Shown piece by piece: positions 31,064 to 42,900 of a DNA stretch of 64,000 nt; positions within the stretch are counted from its first letter, which is position 1, and each line of letters begins with the position of its first letter. The position numbers and the translations under genes were made by a program. The notes under the pieces are model-generated. The model saw only the letters and a list, made by a program, of their open reading frames with translations. It was not told where the DNA came from and did no database searches. Source of the DNA: Toxorhynchites rutilus septentrionalis (lineage: Eukaryota > Arthropoda > Insecta > Diptera > Culicidae); the NCBI RefSeq assembly GCF_029784135.1, contig NC_073746.1, positions 229,971,882 to 230,035,881 of the forward strand, read 5' to 3'.

Positions 31064-31852
31064 TGAGGACATCGACAAGACAACATCGTTACTGAACGAG
31101 CTGAACGGCGAGGGATCGAGGGATTCATTACCTGGCCTGACCTGACCTGAAATGCAATCAGTTTGTTTTAACTGTGAGGGAGCGCAGAAAAGCCGATGCT
31201 GATACTCTCGTGACCAAGAGAGTATCAGCATCGAAATACGGTTCCTCGGGAAGACATAGAAGCAGCCGCCACACACACATACACGCGCGCAACTCTTTTC
31301 GTTTGCTGGTTATCGAGAGGAAACCTGGAAAAAAATGATCGTTGCTGAAAAATAATCTGCCAGTTCCCCTTGGAATTGAAAATTACATTCAAACGAGTTT
31401 ATTTTAATGTTTTCTATCCATATAATACTGCGACCACATACATTTGGTTTTGTGATTTGTCAATCAAGTGCAGTTAGTAGGAAAGCTTCTGAAGATTATT
31501 CTTCAGAACAAGGTTTTTTGTATCCAATATTGAATGCATAAAACCTTGAGTCTCCAACGTAACACTCTCGTTTTTGAAGTCACCCAAATATTTATTTATT
31601 CATTCATTCAGGATGGATTTAGATTCAACTTCAAACAAATGATCTCTAAATCAACGATAGTCCTACGTCACCCTTGCGGTTATACCATAGATATAACCCA
31701 CTTTCTGTTTTTGGTGCACAACCTTAACGTCTGCTTCGCCATAACGTCAGTTTAATGCATTGATGCATTCTCAAAGGCACCAACGAAGCCCTTATGAAGA
31801 CGGAAAATAAACAATGTTAACTGCTTGGCAAAAGACTGAATTATGCCACACA

Positions 31853-32345
31853 GCTTGTACTATGCTGCAACACCCATCGATGCGAATTCGCTGATGAGTT
31901 TGTCAAGAGCGACCGCCTTCACCACCAGCGGGGGGAGCTTGATTTTGGTTGCTGCCTGGGCGTTTACATTTTCGACCGACGCGCCGAAATCGCCTACTTC
32001 GCTGTTGTTCGGTGCGGTGTCACATTTGCGAAGGCTCGGTTCAGTGCGAGCGCTTTTCACTGCACCAACACCGCGTGCATCATTAGATAACGCTTACCTC
32101 GAAATTTTATTGCCCCTGGCAATGCGTTCGTTTTCTGCAGGGCTCGAGCCTGCCTTCCTCTTCTTCTTGCTCATCGCACACTACGCGAAGCGTCCAATTT
32201 ATGACGCGGAAAGAAGAACACACGATACGAATAACGCGAAAAACGAACCGAAAAATCAAACGACGATTTCCAAGTTGGATTACCAAAGTGAACTGGATTA
32301 CTCAACAGTCCGATGCCGAACGAAAGTTTGCCTTTTTGACTTGAC
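31853..32345 (-). pseudogene. Jockey-clade LINE, 5' end fragment with ORF1 start
   Basis: On the minus strand an ATG at 32174-32172 opens MSKKKRKAGSSPAENE, followed by a stop, then from 32060 TEPSLRKCDTAPNN and KIKLPPLVVKAVALDKLISEF, a pattern I associate with the N-terminal part of ORF1 (gag-like, RNA binding) in mosquito Jockey LINEs. It is truncated after about 110 residues. The preceding bases up to 32345 are probably 5' UTR. It directly abuts the 3' end of the next LINE, suggesting one inserted next to the other. Confidence 0.55.
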
Positions 32346-32644
32346 TTAAATTTTCTTTATTTTCCATGGATTTTGATTATACAAAGTTTTAACATTATAA
32401 GTGAGCTGCCTTACTCCTAGCACTACATCTTTGTTATTATTATTTTTTTATGTTTTTATTATTGTTAATAATGAGTTTTGACTCATCCTATTTCTATTTT
32501 CAACGTTTCAATATGTTTTGTATATTTTAATTATTAAAATATAACCCTACCTACTTAAACTAATTTTAACCTAAACCATAATCTAGCTGTACAGATTTCT
32601 TATGATTGGATTGTTGGAGGCATGGCAGCAACCCCTGAATCTTT

Positions 32645-34690
32645 CTACCAATAGTTCAATTTTTTCACCCAACGGCAGGATCGTGAAATCTCGTGTATCT
32701 CAGTGTTTCGTGTCCTAGGTGGACTCTTTAAGATCATACGAAGGATCTTGTTCTGAATTCTCTGTAAGCTTAGTTTATGACTATTTGCACAGCTCTTCCA
32801 GATTGGCACGCCATATACAATCACTGGAAAGATCACTTGTTTGTAAATAGCAGGCTTGTTCTTCAGTGACAGAGTCGTGTTGCGATTTATTAAGGGGTAC
32901 AATGATCTTATCAGTGCATTGCACTTGGTGTTAATTTTATCAACATGCGTGCCAAAGAGCAGCTTGCTGTCCATGGTGAGGCCGAGGTAAGTGACCTCAC
33001 TAGACCATTCCACCGCAGTACCACTAAGTCTGACTTTGACATCATCAGCCGACACAAGTCGGGGAGATTTAGAATATGGGAAAAGTATGGTCTGGGTCTT
33101 CGCCGCGTTGATACAAATTTTCCATTTGTTGAAATATTCTGAAAGGACGTCCAAGCCTCTCTGAAGTTTGGCAGCGAGAGCTCACTCTACCCTTGTAAAT
33201 GATTGCGGTGTCATCTGCGAACAGCGACAGAACGCCATCATCCGGAAGGGGAGGAATGTCTGATGTGAAGATGTTGAAGAGTATTGGCCCAAGAATACTT
33301 CTTTGAGGTACTCCGGCGTTAATGTTGAATGAATCTGAGTTCGTGCCATTCAGAAAGACCCGGAATATTCTGTTGGAAAGATAATTTTTAATTACCGACT
33401 TGTTTCGTCTGATAATGTTACAAACTCTTGTCAGTTGGTGAACAGTGGATCGTCCCTTTCGGAATCTAAATTGTTCTTCAAGAAAAACATTGTTCTCCTC
33501 AGCAATAGCGAGCAGTCTATAAAGAATAGCTTTTTCAAAAAGTTTAGAAATAGCTGACAGTAGACTTATGGGACGATAGCTAGAAGGCCTAGAAGGATCC
33601 TTCCCAGTTTTAAGGATTGGTATGACTTTGGCTATCTTCCAGCTCAAGGGAAAGTAACCAAGTCGGAGTCATTGATTAAATATAAATGCTCAATGATGGT
33701 AGAATCTGTCACTCAGTTTCTTGAGTTCTAGATTAAAAGTATTGTCGAAACCGGGGGCCTTCATATTCTTCGAATTTTTCAGAGAGGCCAACAGTTCGTC
33801 AGCTGTGATATGTTGATTGATTGGAACAATAAATTCACTTTGATCAATGAGGTCATTTGTATCTGAAACGGAAATCTCAAAGGAACTAATAATGTTCAGT
33901 CCAAGATTGTGGGAGTTGACGAAGTGCTGTCCTATCTCATTGGCCTTCTCTGCAGGTGTCACCAAACGATCTGTTGTGCTGTTAACCGAAATAAGAGTGG
34001 TAAGCGGAGGAATAGGTCAAGGTTTGCTTTTCAAAACTTTGGCTAGTTTCCAAAATGGACGAGCACAATCTGGAAGAGACTGAAGCAAGCTTGAGAAGTG
34101 ACTATTACGGAGCTCCACGAGTCTGGCTTGAATAATTTTGGAAAGATTGTTTGAATTTGTTCTGAAGAACCGAAGGCCAGTCTTCTGATACTGCCTCCGG
34201 TATATGTTACGAATTTTAATATAGTATTTGGTAGTAGAATCAATGATTAAGGGGTTGCTCACCTGGGGAATGATCCGAACGTGCTGTTCACGAGCCTGTG
34301 CAATCGCCGATTCGATATCTTCCAGTGATCGGTCGATGTCTTCAGTCGCCGCAGGGACTTGATCGAAGTCGATGCTCTCATCCACACACCGTTTAAATCT
34401 ATCCCAGTTTACTCGGTGATAATCCCTTCGAATGTTTTGATGTCTGCTCACGCCGGAACCGATCTCTAGGACCACCGGAAAATGGGTCCCAGATCGCGAC
34501 AGCCGAGTTGGGGAGTCAGGGCTCAAGATATTGTAGTGACCCTCCTGAAGATCGCTTCCCAAGATGATCCCGTTCCGTTTACGTTTGCTGTTGCCCCAAG
34601 CTTCGTGTTTACATTAAGGTCACAGCCGATAATGTACCTCGTCTGCCGCCGTGTCAGCTTGATAATGTCGTTTCGATAGTCATTTGCTGA
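32645..34690 (-). pseudogene. Jockey LINE ORF2 (endonuclease / reverse transcriptase), deleted
   Basis: The endonuclease remains only as YIIGCDLNVNTK, SDLQEGHYNILSPDSPT and GTHFPVVLEI-like segments (34680-34470). The linker region follows (FWKLAKVLK), then RT blocks KVIPILKTGKDPSRPSSYRP, LLSAISKLFEK, EEQFRFRKGRST, AGVPQRSILGPILFN and the catalytic FADD box (about 33190). The segment between RNKS and VIKNYLSNR, which should hold the first catalytic Asp, is deleted. The C-terminal thumb runs to 32645. Frameshifts occur near 33690 and 33150. Non-functional. Confidence 0.85.
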
Positions 34691-34699
34691 ACCATCCCG

Positions 34700-35861
34700 T
34701 TAATTGACCTGCTTAGGACAGTAGGCGGCACCAGCATACGACAATCCTGGAACACGGGCCGATCCTTGGTTTGGTTGAGTTGCTGCTATGCTGAGGCGAC
34801 TTTGAGCTGAGTGGCCAGGATTAACCGCTTGCTTGTTTGAAGAGATCGTAGCGGAAGCTCGATAATTATTTAAAGGAAGCGGCTCCAGGTTCGGAACCAC
34901 TCGACGGGGCTGAAGCGCAGGATAGTGTGATTCAGTGTTAGCGGGAGGAAGACGAGCACTGCGTTGACGACCAGGCTGGTTTCCTATCGTTGACTTCTGA
35001 CGGATGTCGATGAATTCTGCTCGCTTGGTACAGGTGCGGGTTGTGGCACGGCGATTCTCGCCACAGTTCGCGCATTTCGGATCGATGTCATCTGCTTGAC
35101 CACAGGACCCAGTGAGATGGCCACCAGAGCACTTGTCGCAGCGCGGTTTCATATGGCAGTTTTTTGAACCATGACCAAACCAAAGGCAGTTCAGGCACTG
35201 TGTCACGTCACGATGCTGCGGTCGGTAACGCTCCCAAAATCTCAATGATGACTTGAAACATATCCTGGATTTCCTTTAGAGCACCGATGCTAGTGGAACC
35301 CTTAACGAAATGGACCAGAAACAACTGATCCCGGCAGCTCTGATTGGTTGACTCTCGTCTAGTCATTGGATAGACGGCCATTGGTTTCAGTCCACGCTGC
35401 ATTAGTTCAGACTGAACGTCAGTTGCTTCGGATGGTGGTAGTCCTCGTAGTACCACCTTAAGTGGTTTTGCCGACGGCAAATCGTGCGTGAAGAATTCAA
35501 CTCCTTCCGATTTTAAAAAGGAGCCAACCATGGTATATTCCTGCATGCTGGAGCACACGATTTTAGTTCCTACGCTGCGCAGTTTGAAACGTGACTGGAG
35601 GTTCTGTTAGGTGAGCTCGGTTTTGAGGTTGTTGACATCTTTCCTGGAGGTGAAAAGCGGGGGAATCCACTCCTTCTTCATGATTGTAGCACCTTCAGAG
35701 TTTTCCGGCAGTACCGAGTACAAGTTGCTCTGGAGGAGACGATTCGTTGTTTCATCCGTTGGGGCGTTGGTTTGAGTGCGGGCCTTCTTCTTCGGGACAC
35801 TAGTAGCTGGTTCGGTCGTACGTCCACGACCCATGTTGAATTCCTTGGCGATATCCACCAA
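34700..35861 (-). pseudogene. Jockey LINE ORF1 (gag-like, zinc knuckles)
   Basis: The start at 35861 gives MVDIAKEFNMGRGR, a disordered, charged N-terminus. After a frame break, 35558-35208 contains EFFTHDLPSAKPLKVVLRG and QLFLVHFVKG, the folded middle domain. 35245-34700 carries zinc knuckles CLNCLWFGHGSKNC and CDKCSGGHLTGSC plus a degenerate CANCG-type third one, then a Pro/Ser-rich tail ending at 34700. The protein would bind element RNA. At least two frameshifts separate the three parts. Confidence 0.8.
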
Positions 35862-36044
35862 ACACGCTAAGCGTGTAACGCCGAATCCACTTCCAGCGCG
35901 GGTAAAAAAAAAGAATGAAAAAAAAAAACCAAAAATAGAAAACTACCTGACTATAGCTAAAAGCGAGAGCGGTAAAAAATCACGTGTTGTCGGTACGAAT
36001 GACATACACAGAATCATGATGATGAAAGTTTGCCTCAGCGAGAT

Positions 36045-36432
36045 CCACTGTTTATACTCTAGGCAAGTATTCCCCTTCATTCTTCTTCTTTTCCTTTGTT
36101 CACGGAGACTTTAAATCCTACGATTTCCCCTCCGTTGGTCGTCGATAAGTTGCTCGTTATTGATATCTCTGTTCGGGAAAGCACTCAAATGGACAGAACA
36201 AATGTATGGGAAAATAGAAACACTTAAAGTTTTCATGAATTTTAACCATTTACTAACCAGGGGATTCTATTGTATATTAAACAAATCTTACGGAATTTCC
36301 GATTCGTTTAGTATGTAAATCGCCAAAATACGTTCGCGGCAAAAATAGTTATTAACGCTAACTTTATTTCATAAAAACGTGACCTGTTTTCTGATTTGAC
36401 ACCCTTAATGAAAGACGTAGTTCTACGTCAAA
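36045..36432 (-). repeat. GACGTAG-type repeat, partner of 48885-49240
   Basis: On the minus strand it starts at GACGTAG-AA-CTACGTC (36429-36414), then TTTCATTAAGGGTGTCAAATC, and continues collinear with 48885-49240 (shared CCCGAACAGAG, AACGAGCAACTTATCGACGA, AAAGTCTCCGTGAACAA). No coding sequence. The 5' side of the Jockey element joins it. Confidence 0.75.
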
Positions 36433-36640
36433 AAATGAACGAAACAATTTATACCATTGTTCAACTTTGTGTTAACCAAATCGGCAAACATTGGCATTAG
36501 GGGTGATTATTATTTCTTATATATCGTTGAACTTTTATTGGAACTTTTTTTCATTTTAGCATTTTTTAAATAAATTGAATTTAATATTCGCATCATAACC
36601 TTATAAAAAAATATTTTTTAATTTTTTTATTGCCAGACTT
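36433..36640. other. Short AT-rich gap
   Basis: About 200 bp without recognisable features between the repeat and the 3' end of the next LINE. Confidence 0.4.
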
Positions 36641-38420
36641 ATCTCACTTCTTAACTAGGCGAACCTAGCCAGAATTTTCACCTGCCCCCGGGCTTCTGAA
36701 TGCCAAAGGGGGACTAGGCTCTGCGGAATGCACGTATCTGCATGCTCGTGCTGTTTCAGTCCTGACCGAGAAATTGTCGGACAATCGCGCAGGTGCTAAG
36801 GATGACCGACTTTTGGATGCCGGCCAATTCCTTCTCCATGTTCAACACCTTTAGCGCTTCCAGAAGTGTCTTCGGGACAATTCCAGTTCCAGAGAGAACG
36901 ACTGGAACAATTCTTGGGACCTCCCTTAGCCCTCACAGTTCCTTGAGCTCCACGGCCAATGGTCGGTACTTGCAGATTTTGCGACCGTGGGTCTCCTCCA
37001 GATTCTGGTTCAGTGGAATAGCGACATCGATGATGGTGACTTTGCGGTCGCTCTTGTCGTAAACCATTATATCTGGGCGGTTGTGGTGGATCGAGAGGTC
37101 GGTCAGAACAGTGCGATCCCAGTACAGCTTGAAACGGTCATTTTCCAGGACAGGTGCAGGCAGGTACCGGTAGTTTGGTACGTTGTCTTCCAGTAGAGCA
37201 CATTGGAGCGCCAGTTGTCGATGAACAATACGGGCCACGTTGTTGTGGCGCTCGGTGTAGGCTGCGTTGGCCAAAACGGGACAGCCTCCCATAATGTGCT
37301 CTATGTTTTCACCTGGTTGATGGCACATCCGGAAAATGTCATCAACGTCTTGATGCCAGACGTACCGCCTGCAGTTTCTCGTCGGCATTATCCTGTCCTG
37401 GATGGCTATCATGTAGGCTTCTACTACTGAAGAGAGTTCACCACGCGTTAGCCACAGATTAGATGCGGCCTTGTCGACGTGTGGCCGGTCCAGTGGATGG
37501 GGGTTGGCACCATGCACTGCCTTCTGCTTCCAAGCTGCAATCTTCTCCTCCACTGTCTGCAGATTGCAGTTGAGTTGGTACTCCGCTTACGCCAAGTGCA
37601 GAGCGCTGTATCCTCTGTCGGCGGCGCAGACAGCTCGGTATAGCGCGTTTTGGTTGGCGCGTTCTGCGAAGTACTCGCGCAGTTGTTGTACCTGGGCAAC
37701 ACACAGTGCAGATATGTCGACTATTCCAAGTCCCCCTTCTTTGCGTGGCAGTGAAACTCTCTCCAGTGCCGATTGAGGATGGTGCATTCCGGCCTCTTTA
37801 AATGCTTTCCTCATCCTCCTCTCAAGGTCCTCTAGGTCAGTTTTGCTCCATTTGACTACACCAAAACTGAAGGTCAGCAGGGGAACCGCGAATGTGTTGA
37901 TCGCGCGTACCTTGTTCCCCGCGTTGAGGAAAGTCCTCAGGACACAGTTCACTCGACTCAAGAACTTGTCTCGCAGCTCCGTCTTGATGTCGGAGTGGCG
38001 AATCCCGGTGAGCTGTCGGAATCCAAGATATTTATAGGATTCGCCACGAACCATGTTTCTTATAAACTCGCCGTCATAGACCGCGTAACCTCCGGATTCG
38101 GTAAGCTGCCCTTTCAGCAGATGGACACAGCGGCACTTGTCGAGGCCGAACTCCATGCAGATGTCCCTGCTTATGTCTTCGACAACCCGGATAGCTACAC
38201 CTAGACGCTGACGTGAATCAACGTAGACCTTGAGATCATCCAAGTAGAAGGTATGGGTCACTTCTTCGTGGGCGCCGTCGCCATACCTTATTTTATAGCC
38301 ATGACCGTTTCTATTGAGCGTCCTACTGAGGGGGTTCAGTGCCAGACAAAACCAAAGCGGACTGAAAGAGTCGCCTTAGAATATCCCCCTCTTTATCTGC
38401 AGCGTTCTAGACTGCAACAC
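36640..38420 (-). pseudogene. LINE with restriction-like endonuclease (R2/R4-like), 5' truncated
   Basis: The minus strand reads RT blocks GDSFSPLWFCLALNPLS (about 38370) and the catalytic box FYLDDLKVY (38250-38225), then the RT C-terminal region to 37587. After a frame break, 37553-36933 holds LWLTRGELSS, a zinc-binding CRRYVWH...CHQPGENIEHIMGGC, RHNNVARIVH, and a PD-D/E-like nuclease core RPDIMVYDKSDRKV..IDVAIP. This C-terminal nuclease replaces the AP endonuclease of Jockey or I elements and, in R2/R4-type LINEs, cuts specific targets. Truncated before the first RT blocks, so non-functional. Confidence 0.8.
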
Positions 38421-38572
38421 ATTTTCCCCATCACTGAGGTGCAGAGACGTACTCCACTGCCTCATCGCAAATTTTTTTTATTAAGTTTTTTATTTATTTT
38501 TTTTTTCACCTATTTATTTATTTTGATTATCATTATATTCTGTTCATATCGAACAGTTGATCGATTTTTTTG

Positions 38573-39949
38573 ATATGGCTGAGGGCGGGAAGGATCCCCA
38601 ATCGACGCCATTGAATGTTTCCGATACCGATCCTCCTCCTGAAGAGCAGGAAGACGAAACGGAAGCTGAGGAAGAAACTTCTGTATATGAAGTTGAAGGT
38701 TCCGAAGATGAGGACATTGACGAAAAACAGGATTTTCGTCCAAAAGAATACCATGAAGGCTCCAAAGGCCCATTCATTGTATACTTTAGACGAAAATCTA
38801 AACCTCTCAATGTCATTCGTATCTCGAAGGAACTTACTCAGAAGTTACCGAGATTACACGGATGGGGCCAGACAAACTACGAGTTGTCGTCTCAAGCAGG
38901 ACCCAAGCGAACGAAATCACCTCTTTGCGATTGAGTATCGCGTATACGTGCCCTGTTGCAACGTCGAAATAGACGGCGTAATAACCGAAAAGGGTTAGAC
39001 TCGAAAAGAGATTATCGATGGTGTCGGTCGCTTCAAGAACTCTTCAATAAAAACTGTGAAGATTCTTGCATGCGATCGACTGAAATCTGTGTCACAAAAA
39101 AATGACAAAAGGGTTCTCAATCGGACAAACTCTTTTCGTGTGATTTTTTAGGGTTCCGCCCTTCCAAACTACGTTGCAATAGGCGCACTTCGTTTACCTG
39201 TTCGGTTGTTTGTACCCCGGGTAATGAAATGCAACAAATTTATGAAACTCGGTCACACGACCGCTTATTGTTGCAATAAAAAAACGTTGCGCAGATTGTG
39301 GAGAGAGCCATGATGAGAATCCTTGCGCGAAAGAGCACAAGTGTCTTCATTGCGGCGGGCTCCTCATGATATTATTCAATGCCCGGTGTACAAACAACGA
39401 GGGGAAAAAATCAAGCGTTCCTTAAAGGAACATTCCAAGCGGACTTATGCAGAAATGCTTAAGAGTTCCGTTCCAACGACTCAGGACAATCCCTACTCCA
39501 TTCTGCAGAACGACGAGCCTGTTGCTGACGCTCCCAATGCAGGAAGTTCCGGTACATCGCAGGGTGCCATCAGGAAAAGAAAAATTACTTCTTTTCCATC
39601 ACTCCCCAGAAAGACGACCGAAACTTCCCAAGTTGGAATGAAAACTCGAATTGAACGTGCTGAGAATAAACCGAAGCAAGTACCTCCTGGTTTAAGCGGT
39701 TCTTCTACGCACCAGGGGTCCTCAGCACTGCCCGGAGCAGCACCCACCCCGTCTGTTCCATTTTCGCGGTCGAGGCAACAGTCACAATCTGGTTTGGTTG
39801 CGCTTTCTGACCTGGTGGACAACATTTTAAATGCTTTAAATATAAATGACCCTCTTAAAAGCATAGTATTATGTTTGCTTCCGATTGTGAGAACATTTTT
39901 GAAAGAAAAATGTGGTTTTTTAGCAGCGTTCATTTCCCTCGATGCCTGA
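38573..39949 (+). pseudogene. I-clade LINE ORF1 (gag-like)
   Basis: The start at 38573 opens MAEGGKDPQSTPLNVSD, a strongly acidic region to residue 60, then PFIVYFRRKSKPLNVIRIS. The frame breaks at 38934. Readable pieces between 38935 and 39320 include FRVIF.GSALPNYVAIG, RLPVRLFVPRVMKCN and zinc knuckles MKLGHTTAYCC and a CADCG..H-type one. From 39323 an open frame of about 200 residues holds a third knuckle remnant, then KRTYAEMLKSS and a hydrophobic C-terminus. Multiple frameshifts and stops; non-functional. Confidence 0.8.
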
Positions 39950-42900
39950 TTCAGTGCAAGAGGTCAAGGATTTGACCACTGTAATACAGTGGAATTGCAG
40001 AAGCATCATCCCTAAACTAGATCAATTTAAATTTTTAGTTCATAGCTCTAACTGTGATATATTTTCCCTCTGTGAAACATGGCTTTCTTCAGCCGACGAG
40101 CTGAATTTCCACGATTTCAACATTATTCTCCTCGATCGAAATGACTCGTTTGGTGGCGTACTATTGGGGATCAAAAAATGTCACTCTTTCTTTAGAGTCA
40201 CTCTCCCATCGATGACAGGCATTGAAGTTGTCGCTTGCCAGACACAAATCAATGGCAAAGACTTCTGCATTGCCTCGATATATATTCCTCCAAGAACCAT
40301 GGTCGGCCGCCATCAGTTTTGACGTAGGACTACGTCTTTCATTTCTATACCGGGGTGTAAAATCAAAGTTTCGAAAACGAAAGCGTTACGCCGGAGACCG
40401 AGATTTTGAGCGTTAATAGCTCCTAAACAACTGAACGAAACGGTATGATAAACACTTCATTCGAAAGATAAAATGTCTACGCATTCTATACTTGTTACTT
40501 TCTGATCCAAAACCTTGTTTCAATAGTCTTAAAATTGCTTTCAAAACAGGCTATTGAAATCACCAATCGGTATATAACCGAGCGCCGCTCGGAAATCCAC
40601 TCAGTTCAAATTGAACAGCGATTGGAGCATGTTGTCGCTGTTGTGGTGAAGCTCTTCGTTTATCATGAAAGCGCGGATGAACGGTGTCACCAAGAGCCTG
40701 TTTGTGCACCTTAGGCCAAAAGGGAATCCATCAGGAGGAGAGTGATGCCACAAATGGTTCCCAGGGAAGATCTCGAAGCAGCCGCTACACACACACACAT
40801 ACACGCGCGGAATTCTTTCCGTTTGGATGCCATTCAGCATCGAGAAAGATCCGGAAAATAATCTGCCAGTTCCTCTGGGAATTTAAAAATTCATTCATGT
40901 GAAAGAGCTTATTTGTATGTTTTCTATCCATGTAACACTGTGACCAAATATGTTTCAATCAAGTGCTATTAACAGATGGTTATCGAGTTAGCATTAACCA
41001 CTGGTGGGCTTCCAGTATCGAGGAAAATGTGGAAATATCTAATCGTTACTGAAAATAATCTGCCAGTTCCTCTGGGAATTTAAAAATACATTCATGTGAA
41101 AGAGTTTATTAGAATTTTTCCTATCCATGTAACACTGTGACCAAATACATTTGGTTTTGTGATTTTTCAATCAATCGCAGTTAACAGGATAGCTTCTGAA
41201 GATTATTCTTCCCCATCAGTAGGATATTTCCGTATCCAATATTGTATGCGCCCGCAATCGATTATTGCTCAGTCACCGAAAGTTCCGAGCTCAGAGAGTT
41301 CATTCCCCTCTAGTTTGCCTTCCAAATTGCCATCGTAAACCACGCCTTCTCTCGATTCAATCACGTACAAAAAGCATACTTAAGCGATATTCTGGTGGTG
41401 AGATGCATTCATTTTTCGTGAGGACATCGACAAGACAACATCGTTGCTGAGGGTGCTGGACGGCGAAGAATCGAGATCTGCCCTGAAACGCAAGCAGTTT
41501 GTTTGAAACTGTGAGGGAGCACAGAGAAGCCGATCCTTCAGGAGAAGAGAAGGTGACCATCGAAGTAGCCGCTACACCCACATACACGCACGGAATTCTT
41601 TCCGTTTGGATGCCATTCAGCATCGAGAAAGATCCGGAAAATAATCTGCCAGTTCCTCTGGGAATTTAAAAATACATTCATGTGAAAGAGTTTATTTGAA
41701 TGTATTCTATCCATGTAACACTGTGACCGAATATGATTCAATCAAGTGCTATTAACAGATGGTTATCGAGTTAGCATTAACCACTGGTGTATCGAGTATC
41801 GAGGAAAATGTGGAAATATCTAATCGTTACCGAAAATAATCTGCCAGTTCCTCTGGGAATTTAAAATTACATTCATGTGAAAAAGTTTATTCTAATGTTT
41901 TCTATCCATGTAACACTGTGACCAAATACATTTGGTTTTGTGATTTTTCAATCAATCGCAATCAACAGGATAGCTTCTGAAGATTATTCTTCCCTATCAG
42001 TAGGGTATTTCCGTATCCAATATTGGATTCATAAAACCTTGTGCCTCCAACGTAACCCTCTCGTTTTCGAAGTCCCCCAAATATTCATTCATTCAGAATG
42101 AATTCAGATTCAACTTCAAACAAATGATCTCTAAATCAACGATAGTCCTACGTCACCCTTGCGGTTATACCATAGATATAACCCACTTCCTGTTTTTTTT
42201 ATATCATCGAGGCATTGCCGGAGCCGCGGCTAATCTTAGGTTACCTCAACTCCCATGGAACAGCATGGGGGTCACTCTACGATGACAGCCGTGCCACGTT
42301 GATTTATGATCTGTGCGACAACTTCAACATGACAGTTTTAAATACAGGGGAAGCAACTAGGATAGCCAACCCTCCTGCACGGGCAAGTATGCTAGACATA
42401 TCACTTTGCTCTTCTTCGTTCTCCCTGGATTGCACGTGGAAGGTAATCCAAGATCCCCACGGTAGTGATCACCTGCCAATAAATTTATCGATCGCCAATG
42501 AATCAGGTTCTCGTGAGTCAGTCGATATTGCGTATGACCTCACGAAAAATATTGACTGGGGAAAATTTGCAGTAATAATATCTGAAGCACTTGTTTCAAT
42601 GCATGAACTTCCTCCACTCGAAGAGTATAACTTTATATCGAGTTTGATTTACGAAAGCGCAATTCAAGCTCAAAAGAAACGTGTTCCTGCTATCACTTTC
42701 CGACGTCGCCCTCCATCACTTTGGTGGGACAAGGAGTGTTCAAAGGTCTACCTTGAAAAATCATCCGCTTTCAAAAAATTTAGGAAAAGTGGATTAGTGG
42801 AATGGTTTCGAAAGTACCAAGCTCTAGAAGCCAAACTAAAAGGTCTGATTAAAGCAAAAAAGCGTGGATATTGGCGGAAGTTCGTCAATGGTTTGTCAAG

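Larger units (their letters stand above)
26427..31712 (+). mobile_element. Composite repeat, copy I, with three histone H3 pseudogenes
   Basis: The left end has GACGTAG-GA-CTACGTC (26429-26444) followed by TTTCATTTCTATACCGGGG; the right end has a decayed motif (31653-31669) followed by CCCTTGCGGTTATACC to about 31712. The same two ends in the same orientation bound copy II at 40318-42198. Inside are recurring modules (for example AATAATCTGCCAGTTCC, TCTATCCATATAACACTG, TATCCAATATTGGATGCATA at 26950, 30490 and 31350), CA repeats, a 1.5-kb palindrome with two H3 pseudogenes, a third H3 pseudogene and two MITEs. No transposase is seen. Its mobility is inferred from the two shared ends and from copy II interrupting a LINE. 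Confidence 0.6.
32346..35925 (-). mobile_element. Jockey-clade non-LTR retrotransposon, internally deleted
   Basis: ORF1 (35861-34700) and ORF2 (34690-32645) lie in the usual order on the minus strand, with an AT-rich 3' UTR of about 300 bp ending at 32346. The endonuclease N-terminal half and a central part of the reverse transcriptase are missing. The exact 5' end is uncertain because upstream A-runs merge with another repeat by 36045. Confidence 0.8.

Noticed and set aside
31843..32349. 168-codon plus-strand frame (MPHSLYYAATPIDANS...)
   Set aside because: It lies opposite a Jockey-type ORF1 reading (KLPPLVVKAVALDKL) on the minus strand, which is the likely real frame.
39493..39933. 146-codon minus-strand frame
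   Set aside because: Shadow of the I-clade ORF1 frame on the plus strand.
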